Origin: JAGMXM01 sp964458325
GTDB taxonomy: Bacteria; Verrucomicrobiota; Verrucomicrobiia; Limisphaerales; UBA1319
Reading direction: 5' to 3'
DNA length: 42,476 nucleotides
NCBI GenBank assembly: GCA_964458325.1
Contig: CAYWIM010000034.1
Span: 1-42,476, forward strand
Of this stretch, positions 17,613 through 24,741 are shown one piece after another. The notes below the pieces were generated by a model. The model had not been told where the DNA came from, did not search any database, and saw only the letters and a program-made list of their open reading frames with translations. The translations under genes and the position numbers were made by a program. The stretch's first letter is position 1. Each line of letters starts with the position of its first letter.

Positions 17613-18779
17613 TCATTGGCCAACCCGCAGGGCATCGAGCTCGACCTCGAACAACAGCTCGTCGCGGCACACATCCGCCCGTGTGCAGACCAGCGGCCAG
17701 GCACGCAACCCGCGCCCATCGAGCCAGGCCCGAAACGGCGATGTCTGCCCTCCATCCTTGAAATAGGCGGTCACGCGCGACGCGTCTTCGAAGCCCATGC
17801 CGCGGGATTGGAGGATCGCCTCGATGACCTTCATGGTCAGATCGATCTGCCCCGCGATGTCCCCCGGCCGGACGCTCCGGCCATCCGGCGCGATGCTGGC
17901 CGTGCCCGACACCCACAGGCGCCGCGCCCCCGGCACCGCATATTCGACCGCCCGGCTGAACGAGCTCCCATATCGGGTCGCGGCGCACTGGCGCGGCGAA
18001 GCCAGCTCCGTCAGCCGGCATGCCTCATGCCGGGGCTCGACCGCCCAGGCCGCTCCCATCAAGGCTGCCCCCGCTGGATTCCGGCCGCTGATCCCCGTGC
18101 TCGCCGGCACCATCCGCCCAAACACATTCCGTTCCTGGAAAAACTCGGTGCGCACAGCGTTGAATTCCCCATACCACGACAAGATATCGTCGAGGAACAA
18201 CCATGTGCGAGCCACGTGGCTCATGTCCAGCCCTGCCGCCCCCAGCGCCGCTTCCAGCCGCTCGAACATCCGGCGCGCCTGGAAAGCAGGAGGTCGATCG
18301 GTTTCCTCGGGCACGATGTTTCCCAGGACAACGTGCCGGGCCCAGGGATCCGCATAAGCGCGCCCCACGGGCTGCGATCCCAGCCGGATGGTCTCCACCG
18401 GAACTCCCGCCACCGCCAAAACGTGCATCCCCGCCAGCGGTTCCTCGCCGCAGCCAGATCCCTCCACATGCACGATCGGCCACTCCCCGTCCTCCCCTTC
18501 AACGCCCGCTGCCCGCCGCACCTCATCGTGAAGATCGAGGGAACCGAAGGTCTCCTGGCAAACCACGCTCGCCTGATGCGCCCGCACCTCGTCCATCAGA
18601 CGGCGCACGGTCCGGCCGGCTGCTTCCTTGGGCCGCGGCCGAACGGTGAGGTGAATTTCGCGGACATCCCCCACTTCGAGGATGGTCGTTTCGAGCCCAT
18701 CCTCCTGGCGTTTCACCACCCGAGGCGCTCGCTGCGTCAGATCCGTTGTCTCGATTTCCATGAAAGTCCCGCTATTCAT
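17613..18779 (-). CDS. RidA/YjgF-superfamily protein, FkbO/Hyg5-like architecture
   Basis: 388 residues, cytoplasmic (no signal peptide). The central part carries VARTWLFLDDILSWYGEFN (189-207) and PASTGI (225-230), typical of multi-domain RidA-like proteins including the FkbO/Hyg5 chorismatase group. A second RidA-like unit covers about 250-388 and ends in the usual DELLFEVELDAL strand. In classical RidA deaminases the arginine in the P-A-R-S stretch is catalytic; here the aligned stretch reads AWPLVCTR, so enamine/imine deaminase activity is doubtful. Chorismatase activity cannot be inferred from this alone. It heads the glycan operon, and its TGA stop at 17613 abuts or overlaps the possible start of the next gene. 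The ATG at 18761 is an alternative start. Confidence 0.75.
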   Translation of the reverse strand: MNSGTFMEIETTDLTQRAPRVVKRQEDGLETTILEVGDVREIHLTVRPRPKEAAGRTVRRLMDEVRAHQASVVCQETFGSLDLHDEVRRAAGVEGEDGEWPIVHVEGSGCGEEPLAGMHVLAVAGVPVETIRLGSQPVGRAYADPWARHVVLGNIVPEETDRPPAFQARRMFERLEAALGAAGLDMSHVARTWLFLDDILSWYGEFNAVRTEFFQERNVFGRMVPASTGISGRNPAGAALMGAAWAVEPRHEACRLTELASPRQCAATRYGSSFSRAVEYAVPGARRLWVSGTASIAPDGRSVRPGDIAGQIDLTMKVIEAILQSRGMGFEDASRVTAYFKDGGQTSPFRAWLDGRGLRAWPLVCTRADVCRDELLFEVELDALRVGQ

Positions 18780-18949
18780 CGCCGAACCAAACTAAATGGA
18801 CAAGCGATTTTACGACCCGCCCCCCTCGACACATCGAGACGCCGGTCTCGGCTCCCTGAAAAACCTCGCTTCGAGCGGTGATTCGTGGAGCAATCCATCG
18901 CATGAAGATCCGGAGTCCCAAAGCGGACCTCAAGGAGGGCGAATCGGGC

Positions 18950-20041
18950 ATGCCGAGGATTGGTGTTCGCGAACCGCCGGACGCCGCCAGCAGCCGCCAT
19001 TGGAGGGCCGCATGGCTGGCCGCGATACTTTCCATCCCTGCACCGATCGGCTCCACCGCAAGCGAGATCCCTGTATTCGTCTTCGCTGGCCAATCCATTG
19101 CGATCAACAGCGGCACCGATAGCGGCCTGCTGCCCGCCGGGATGCTAGCCCTGCAAACGAACGTCCTGTTCTTCAATGCACGTGCCCACTTCGTTCCCAC
19201 TTCGGAGGTCCATTGGCATGCTTATCAGCCCCCGACAGGACCAGGCTGGAGTTCAGACTGCGGTTGCCCAAATCCGCAAGGAAGCTTCGGCCCCGAGATC
19301 ACTACCGCCAACCGGATCTCCATTGCCCTCTATGGTGGCACTACAGTTGCGGTTTTCAAGTATGCAGTGGGAGCCACTTCCCTGCACAAGGATTGGAATC
19401 CGACAATGCCGGGTTCGTTGTACAAGGACATGCTCGCACGCTTGATGGAAGCACTGGATGTCCTTCCGCGCGAAACTGGTTTCGCAGGCAGAATCGCGGG
19501 CGTCTTTTGGACCCAAGGGGAAAGCGATGCCCTCGATGGACCCGGAACGGCTTCCGCCTATGCCACCAATCTCTGGCAACTGGTGACGGCCATGCGCCAG
19601 GATTTTCTACAGGCCTCTTTGCCGTTCGTCTACGGACGCATCTTGCCCGAATGGCCCAACGCGATCGCCGTGCGCTCGGCTCAGGAGGGGCTGCCTCTTC
19701 TTCTTCGCGATGTTTGCATGGTCAATGCCGACGATTTCTGGACACCCACACTGCACTACAACAACGAGGGAACGATCGAGCTGGGCAAGCGTTATGCCGC
19801 GGGCCTGGAGAGCATTTTCCGCTCACGACGTTCTCTGGAGATATTCGCCGACAGCGGAAGCGTTCGCTTGCGGATTTCAGGCTTGCCGTTTTCGCGATGG
19901 GCGGCCGAATCCGCCGACAGCGTTTCGGGCGCAGAGTGGCATCAGATCGCCGATGGACAGTCCGACATTCTTGGATTTTCGGAATCCGGCCTGCTGCCGC
20001 TTGAGGCGGACATGCGGTTCTATCGGCTCGCGATTCCCTGA
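18950..20041 (+). CDS. Secreted sialate O-acetylesterase-like (SASA/CE6) SGNH hydrolase
   Basis: 363 residues. The start is fixed by a strong Shine-Dalgarno (AAGGAGGG at 18932-18939), ten bases before the ATG, which is unusual in this window where most genes lack one. A signal peptide spans about 18-38. The nucleophile block is VFVFAGQSIA (serine 49), and WTQGESD (187-193) is the second family signature. The candidate catalytic histidine is 269 in LHYNNEG. Two deviations are seen: the usual GQSN reads GQSI, losing the oxyanion-hole asparagine, and the D-x-x-H pattern before the histidine is not obvious. Activity may therefore be altered. Family members remove acetyl groups from glycans. Its third codon positions look less GC-rich than those of its neighbours, a hint of transfer. 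It converges on the next gene with a 4-base gap. Confidence 0.8.
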   Translation: MPRIGVREPPDAASSRHWRAAWLAAILSIPAPIGSTASEIPVFVFAGQSIAINSGTDSGLLPAGMLALQTNVLFFNARAHFVPTSEVHWHAYQPPTGPGWSSDCGCPNPQGSFGPEITTANRISIALYGGTTVAVFKYAVGATSLHKDWNPTMPGSLYKDMLARLMEALDVLPRETGFAGRIAGVFWTQGESDALDGPGTASAYATNLWQLVTAMRQDFLQASLPFVYGRILPEWPNAIAVRSAQEGLPLLLRDVCMVNADDFWTPTLHYNNEGTIELGKRYAAGLESIFRSRRSLEIFADSGSVRLRISGLPFSRWAAESADSVSGAEWHQIADGQSDILGFSESGLLPLEADMRFYRLAIP

Positions 20042-20045
20042 AGCG

Positions 20046-21035
20046 TCAGGCGAGCCAGGACCGCTCCCGGTTCTTCAGGGTTCGAAGAACGGTTCCCGTC
20101 GTGGCGACGTTCTCGGCAACCTGGAAATCGAACATGCCCACCGCGGCGAAATCCGCCCCGTGCTGAAACGCATGACGGAAGCCCGCCCGGGGATGGATCG
20201 CCCCCGCCGCCAGCACCTTATAGGCGATCCAGGGACGCTTCACCTGCGACATGTAGGCGATCGTCTCTGCCGGGTCCGAGCACCAGTAATTATCCGCCCC
20301 GTAGTTGTCGATCACTTCCTTGGTCTGATCCGGACGCCGCGCCGACCAGTAATCGGTGCCATGGAGCGTCTTCATGTAGAAATCCGGGTTGAACCCCGCT
20401 TCCTCGACCGTCCGGATGGTCCGAACCTCGTGGCCGGCCACGCCGGCGATCATGCCGTGGTCCCGGATCATCGGCAGCAGGTCGCCAATCAAATGCGTCT
20501 TGTTGGTCCGGGTCCATGAGTCCCCCGTGTTGCCCACCAGAAATGCCCCCACAGCGCCCGCGTCACGCGCCTGCGCGACGGATTTCCGCATGTCTTTCTC
20601 GTCCGGGCTGATCTGAGCCAGAAACTGGATGCGCCCGCCCTGGGCCCGGTATTTCTCGTAAAGCGACACCGCTCGCTGGTCGCCCGTGAATACGATCATG
20701 GTGTTGATGCCGTGCTGCTCGCACACGGACCACGTCTCCCAGATCTTGTCGTCGGTAAAATACTGTCGAAGCCAGCGCGAAACGTAGATCAGGTCCCGGC
20801 TATGCGCGTAGCCGCTGACCAGGTTGCCCCCGCAGATCAGGCGCCCGATCTGGACCTTGCCGATCCGGCCTTGCGGAACCGTTTCCTTGGGGCTGCCCCC
20901 CGGCGCCGCCGCCGAGGCTGGCCGGCTCTCCTGGGCCATCAACGCCTGCTCCTCGAAGCTCATCACCCACGGCGCTGCCAGCGCCGCCGCTGCCGAGGTC
21001 TTCAGAAAATGCCGTCGATTGGGAGTCGATTTCAT
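20046..21035 (-). CDS. Tat-exported protein of unknown function, barrel-like
   Basis: 329 residues from the ATG at 21035; a GTG at 21053 would add six. A twin-arginine signal is clear: NRRHFLKTSAAAALAAPWV, so it is folded and perhaps cofactor-loaded before export. The mature part opens with IGKVQIGRLICGGN, reminiscent of the start of aldo/keto reductases. It continues with alternating strands and helices such as INTMIVFTGD, RIQFLAQIS, AVGAFLVGN, GMIAGVAGHEV and RPWIAYKVLAAGAI, which suggests a TIM barrel. No catalytic motif is recognised and the NADPH-binding C-terminus of aldo/keto reductases is not evident. Proteins of this kind are common among Tat substrates of Planctomycetes and Verrucomicrobia. 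A plausible promoter lies directly upstream (separate entry). Confidence 0.75.
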   Translation of the reverse strand: MKSTPNRRHFLKTSAAAALAAPWVMSFEEQALMAQESRPASAAAPGGSPKETVPQGRIGKVQIGRLICGGNLVSGYAHSRDLIYVSRWLRQYFTDDKIWETWSVCEQHGINTMIVFTGDQRAVSLYEKYRAQGGRIQFLAQISPDEKDMRKSVAQARDAGAVGAFLVGNTGDSWTRTNKTHLIGDLLPMIRDHGMIAGVAGHEVRTIRTVEEAGFNPDFYMKTLHGTDYWSARRPDQTKEVIDNYGADNYWCSDPAETIAYMSQVKRPWIAYKVLAAGAIHPRAGFRHAFQHGADFAAVGMFDFQVAENVATTGTVLRTLKNRERSWLA

Positions 21036-21074
21036 TGGGCAATCAGATTTCACGTTCAGTTAAATTCGAATCAC

Positions 21075-21102
21075 AGTTTACCGGGGATTCCCAAGAAAAC
21101 AA
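21075..21102 (-). promoter_or_regulatory. Putative sigma-70 promoter for the Tat-exported protein gene
   Basis: On the minus strand TTGTTT (21102-21097) and TAAACT (21080-21075) are separated by 16 bases, in an AT-richer stretch than the surroundings. The expected start point near 21068 would give a leader of about 33 bases to the ATG at 21035. Based on consensus matching only. Confidence 0.4.
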
Positions 21103-21159
21103 CCTCGGAATTGGAACGGCGCCCATTTGTTTCCCGTGGACGGCGGAAACTGCCGACCC

Positions 21160-21448
21160 TCATTTCAGGCGCGCTGCCGCTCCGGGAACATTCTCCCAGA
21201 CCACCCGGTCGTCGTCGAACACAGCCGCGTAGTGTTTGTCATCGAAGCTTTTTGATTTGGCCGAAATGGTTCCGCGCGCCGGCCCCACGGACACCTCCTG
21301 GCCATTGTAAACGACGATCGTGCTGCCGTTGATTGTCTTGATGCCAATTCTCGCCTTGGCAGCTCTGCGATTGCGCCACCGCGCCGACATCACCGAACAA
21401 CGCCGCCGCAAGGAATGTTGCGCCTAGGAATGGGATGGAAGTTTTCAT
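21160..21448 (-). pseudogene. Small secreted protein gene broken by a frameshift
   Basis: ATG at 21448 opens a good signal peptide (MKTSIPFLGATFLAAALFGD) that runs through VGAVAQSQ. After that the same frame becomes basic and senseless (QDNQRQHDRR). One frame over, beginning at about 21358, a sensible sequence continues: ARIGIKTINGSTIVVYNGQ, then GTISAKSKSFDDKHY and AAVFDDDRVVWENVPGA, ending in TGA at 21160. A single-base change near 21360 would rejoin the halves into a protein of about 95 residues. The second half looks like short beta-rich periplasmic proteins seen near ECF sigma factors in related genomes (from memory, unverified). Either the gene is decaying or there is a sequencing error. 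It sits directly after the ECF remnant. Confidence 0.55.
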
Positions 21449-21986
21449 ATTCGTTGCGGCTCCTTCATCTGCTCGACGGCCATCGAAGCTTGCTCGGCGA
21501 ATTGCCCGGCGGCGGATGACTGGAATGGTGGCGCCCAGCGCCACGGAGGTTGTTGAAACGGCGGCGCCCGTGAGTGTTGCTGCAGTGGCAATGCTCGCCG
21601 CCAGCGCGGCAGGCGCGGCTTGCACGGAGTTGGCCGAGAGCCAAATCACCAGGGCACCCGAAGCAACCGCGGATCCGCGTTTGGCGTACGCTTCGCGCAG
21701 TTGTTCGACGGCCCGGCTGACGCGCTTTTGTGCCGCCTCCGCGCTGATGCCAAGGATTTCGGCCATTTCCTGGGCTGACTTTTTTTCGAAGTAGCGCAGG
21801 AGGATGGCGTCGCGATCGGTTTCATCAAGGCTGGCCAGCGTCTCGTCCAGATCCGGCCCGAGATGATCCAAGGGTGATTTGGGCGAGCGCCACGAACACC
21901 GCCTGGGTCACGTCTTCGGCCAGATGTGGATCACGCACCAGCCGCAACGCAACCGAGTAGGTCAGGTCTTCTCCCTCCGCCGTTCT
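21449..21986 (-). pseudogene. Decayed ECF sigma factor gene
   Basis: Two pieces of one ECF sigma factor are visible. Upstream (about 21968-21882), in one frame, is EDLTYSVALRLVRDPHLAED followed by VTQAVFVALAQ, the classic region 2 start. It has no start codon: the frame runs back into the stop of the neighbouring Gfo/Idh/MocA gene. From about 21871, shifted by one base, is region 4: LDETDRDAILLRYFEKKSAQ, then MAEILGISAEAAQKRVSRA and VEQLREAYAKRG. The whole region 2-to-4 connector, normally several dozen residues, is missing at the junction. An Ala/Thr-rich tail follows (ASGALVIWLSANSVQAAP...), typical of the long-tailed ECF sigmas abundant in Verrucomicrobia. The 5' end, the middle and the 3' end are therefore all damaged. 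An ORF from TTG at 21871 exists, but the product could not bind core polymerase through region 2. Confidence 0.75.
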
Positions 21987-23348
21987 TTATGCTTTCGCCA
22001 GGTATTCTTTCGGGAACCGCCACGGATCGCGATACTCGGGAATCGCCAAACGTGCCGCCTCGGGATCGTCCACGATCGCTTCCTGAGCCGGATCGAATCG
22101 GATCGACCGCCCCAGCTTCAGGGAGAGCAGGCTCAGCAAGATGGGGACATCGACATGGACATGGTAAAAGGCACTGCAGGAAGGCTGCTGGCGGGACTGG
22201 ATCGAATCGAGCCACTCCCGCTCATGGCCAGGCGAAGGCGGGATCGAAGGCGTGGGCGTTTCCCGGCCTTCCATCCGCTTCCCCTCGGGAATGACCCGCA
22301 ACATGCCGTAGTTGGCGTAGAGGGTTCCATTGCTGCCGTGGAAATAGATCCCGAGGCGCCGCGCGGGCTCGACCTCGCCCCGCATGACAAAATCGTAGCT
22401 GTTGGTCAGCGACGACATCCAGGTCAGGGTCATGCCGGGATACTGCCACAGCACCTCGTGATGGTCGTATGCATCCCCGTCGTCCTCGACCACGAACCTG
22501 CCTCCGGCGGAGCTGGTGACCAGCGGATACCCCAGCTCCAGCGCCCAGATCGGCAGGTCGATGATGTGCGGCGCCATGCCGGGCGTCCATCCGCCGCTGT
22601 AATCCATCCATGAACAGTGGAAATAGGCGTCGCTGGCCAGGATCGGGTTGAACGGACACCGCCGCGCCGGCCCGCACCACATCTCCCAGTCCATCCCCTC
22701 GGGCACGGTCGCCTCCTTGGCGTGCCCCGCCCCCTGCGGACTCTGGTTCATCACGTTGAACGTTCGCGCCACGCCGATCTTGCCCAGGTTGCCCGATCGG
22801 ATGAGCTCGACCACCCGCCGATAATTCTCGCCCGCATGAATCTGGGTGCCGATCTGCGAAATTCGCCCGTGGCGCCGGACGGCGTTGCGCACCGCCAGAG
22901 ACTCGCCCAGATGAAGAGTCATGGGCTTTTGCAGATAGATGTCCTTACCGGCTTTGCAGGCATCAATCGCATGCAAGGCGTGCCAGTGCGGCGGCGACGC
23001 GATGATGACCGCATCCAGGTCCGGCTGCGCCAGCATCTCGCGGTAGTCGGCATACGGCTGGCATGTGTCCTTGAATTGCGCCACAACCGCCTCCCGCCGA
23101 CTGGCCCAGACGTCGCACGCTCCTCGCACGACCACATCCGGATGCTTGGCGCACTCGTTCAGGTTCGACCGCCCCATGCCGCCGCAGCCGATCAGCCCCA
23201 GATGAATGCGGCTGTTGGGGCCCGGCCGCCGCCCGGCGGCCGGCGCCTCACCTCCCCATGCCAAGGGGGGTGCGGCAAATCCGATGGCGCTGACGGTGGC
23301 TGCCCGGGCTATGAACGCCCGGCGATTCAGTGAGGTCGAGTTCGACAT
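21987..23348 (-). CDS. Tat-exported Gfo/Idh/MocA-family oxidoreductase
   Basis: 453 residues. A twin-arginine signal is present (LNRRAFIARAATVSAIGFAA, arginines 9-10), so the protein is exported folded, probably with its nucleotide bound. The Rossmann motif is LGLIGCGGMGRSN (50-62, GCGGMG 54-59). VIIASPPHWHALHAIDAC precedes LQKPMT, where Q140-K141-P142 takes the place of the usual E-K-P. The C-terminal alpha/beta domain has the substrate-side features of the family (GGWTPGMAPHIIDLPIWAL). Family members oxidise or epimerise sugars and related compounds using NAD(P). It lies 32 bases downstream of the PIG-L deacetylase and is probably co-transcribed, which suggests a joint role in processing amino-sugar-containing material. 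Its end abuts the decayed sigma gene. Confidence 0.9.
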   Translation of the reverse strand: MSNSTSLNRRAFIARAATVSAIGFAAPPLAWGGEAPAAGRRPGPNSRIHLGLIGCGGMGRSNLNECAKHPDVVVRGACDVWASRREAVVAQFKDTCQPYADYREMLAQPDLDAVIIASPPHWHALHAIDACKAGKDIYLQKPMTLHLGESLAVRNAVRRHGRISQIGTQIHAGENYRRVVELIRSGNLGKIGVARTFNVMNQSPQGAGHAKEATVPEGMDWEMWCGPARRCPFNPILASDAYFHCSWMDYSGGWTPGMAPHIIDLPIWALELGYPLVTSSAGGRFVVEDDGDAYDHHEVLWQYPGMTLTWMSSLTNSYDFVMRGEVEPARRLGIYFHGSNGTLYANYGMLRVIPEGKRMEGRETPTPSIPPSPGHEREWLDSIQSRQQPSCSAFYHVHVDVPILLSLLSLKLGRSIRFDPAQEAIVDDPEAARLAIPEYRDPWRFPKEYLAKA

Positions 23349-23380
23349 GGCTGGGCCTTCCGCTCGAGGGTTACAGACCT

Positions 23381-24304
23381 TTACCTGGCAGGCGGGAAAA
23401 ACGGGAACAGCCTGCGCACCTCATCCTCGGAAGGCCGCCGGCCATACTCGCAGATCTCGAATGCCTCGGCGTATTTGACCTTCGCACCGAGATCGCTTCC
23501 GTACCACTTGACGAGCGCGTCTCGGAATCGATTGGCCTCGCCGCCTTGCCGGCCCTCCCAACGCTTTCTCAGCCAGGCCTTGCGGGCGGCGACATCGCGG
23601 GCCGCCGGCACCGACTTCACATAAGCCTCGCTCCCATTGGCGCCCCCTTCGTAGACCTGCGAGATCAGCTCGTGCACCGCCTCGAGCTTCTGGTCGAACA
23701 CGTCGTCCACCGCAACGGCAATGTCCGCCCGGAACGGGTACGGCTTCTGAAAGCCGTCGCTCGAATACAGGAAGACCGGATTCGCCGCCAGCGCCGGGAC
23801 GTCCGGACAGAAAAAGGGCACGGTCACCATGAACGCCGCGTCCTGGACCAGCACCCCCACATAGCGATGGTCCGGATGATAATCCCAGGGCCGGTGGGAG
23901 ATCACGATGTCCGCCCGCCATTCGCGGATGAGCCGGACGATCTTGCGGCGGTTCTCGAGCGTGGGCTCGAGCTCGCCGTCGTGGATATCGAGCACCTCGC
24001 TCTCGACCCCCAGGACTCGGGCCGCCGCCAGCGATTCCGCTCGCCGCCGCTGGGCCAAGGCGCCCCCCGCCGATTGCCAGTGCCCAATATCCCCGTTGGT
24101 CACCGACACCAGTTTCACCGCATGCCCGCGCCGCGCCCACAGAGCGCCCGTGCCGCCCGCCTTAAACTCGGCGTCGTCCGGATGCGCGCCAAATACAATG
24201 ACGCGCAAGCCGCCGGCAGCAGGCCGCTCGCCGGCCACCGCGTGATCTTGAGCCAATACCAGCGCTGCACCCAGCGCTCCCAATAGGGCCAAAGTGGTGT
24301 TCAT
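23381..24304 (-). CDS. Secreted PIG-L/LmbE-family deacetylase
   Basis: 307 residues with a signal peptide (LALLGALGAALVLAQDHAVA). The zinc site of the family is complete: FGAHPDDAEFKAGG with H41, D43 and D44, and YHPDHRYVG with H143-P-D-H146. These metal-dependent enzymes remove acetyl groups from N-acetylglucosamine-type substrates. ALWARRGHAVKLVSVTNGDI is the typical strand-helix-strand following the first motif. Export and the adjacent Gfo/Idh/MocA gene suggest action on extracytoplasmic amino sugars, but the substrate is inferred. The ATG at 24304 follows a 110-base gap to the oppositely oriented acyltransferase fragment; that gap must hold promoters for both directions. A perfect TTGACA occurs on the minus strand near 24414, but no matching -10 was found. 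Confidence 0.88.
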   Translation of the reverse strand: MNTTLALLGALGAALVLAQDHAVAGERPAAGGLRVIVFGAHPDDAEFKAGGTGALWARRGHAVKLVSVTNGDIGHWQSAGGALAQRRRAESLAAARVLGVESEVLDIHDGELEPTLENRRKIVRLIREWRADIVISHRPWDYHPDHRYVGVLVQDAAFMVTVPFFCPDVPALAANPVFLYSSDGFQKPYPFRADIAVAVDDVFDQKLEAVHELISQVYEGGANGSEAYVKSVPAARDVAARKAWLRKRWEGRQGGEANRFRDALVKWYGSDLGAKVKYAEAFEICEYGRRPSEDEVRRLFPFFPPAR

Positions 24305-24417
24305 GGTTGTTCTGCCTGTTCTTTGATCCTTTTCCGTTTCCGGATCAAGCCCGGAATCGGTTTGGAACTTGATTTCGGCTCCGTTTCACCGGAGATTCGC
24401 CCATCGAATTGTCAACG

Positions 24418-24741
24418 ATGATTCGGAAGCCGCCCATGCCTGTTCCTACAGTAAACAGCGCCAGCCGCCCCTCCAATGGAGTGGGCAGCCGGATTCTCGA
24501 CCGCGCTGAATCCACATCGAGCACCGAGGTCCAGCCTGGGCCGGCTTTCGCCTGCCCGCTCGATCTCCTCGCCGATCCGCCGCCGCCAATCCCTCGACTG
24601 CTCATGGCCCACCTCTCCGTCGGCCCGCGCATCGGCGGCCCGCCCGCCATCGACCGCGAATTCAAAACCATCGATTTCCTCACCGTGCTCGATATCGAGC
24701 GGCTGCCTCCCCACATCTTCGAACGCCACCTCCGACCATGA
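24418..24741 (+). pseudogene. C-terminal fragment of a hemolysin/OlsB-type acyltransferase
   Basis: About 107 codons from the ATG at 24418; TTG at 24409 is also open. The last 45 residues (PRLLMAHLSVGPRIGGPPAI, then DREFKTIDFLTVLDIERLPP) match the C-terminal end of GNAT-like acyltransferases of the OlsB/hemolysin group. Those proteins end in a Y-L-R-x-G-A-x-(I/V)-C-G-x-P-A-x-D-x-x-F-x-T-x-D-x-x-x-x-x-D pattern. The catalytic N-terminal 200 or so residues are missing and the preceding codons show no domain. Third positions remain GC-rich, so decay is recent or the stub is still translated. Its TGA overlaps the photolyase ATG as ATGA, so the fragment may persist as a translational leader for the photolyase. 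Assignment is from remembered family pattern, not a search. Confidence 0.5.

Noticed and set aside
17581..18021. Upstream extension of the glycoside-hydrolase-like gene to 18021
   Set aside because: The added 147 residues are the out-of-frame reading of the RidA-like gene and contain no sensible sequence; the signal peptide begins at 17580 or slightly earlier.
21879..22613. A 244-codon plus-strand frame over the end of the Gfo/Idh/MocA gene
   Set aside because: Shadow of the well-supported minus-strand gene, with no recognisable domain.
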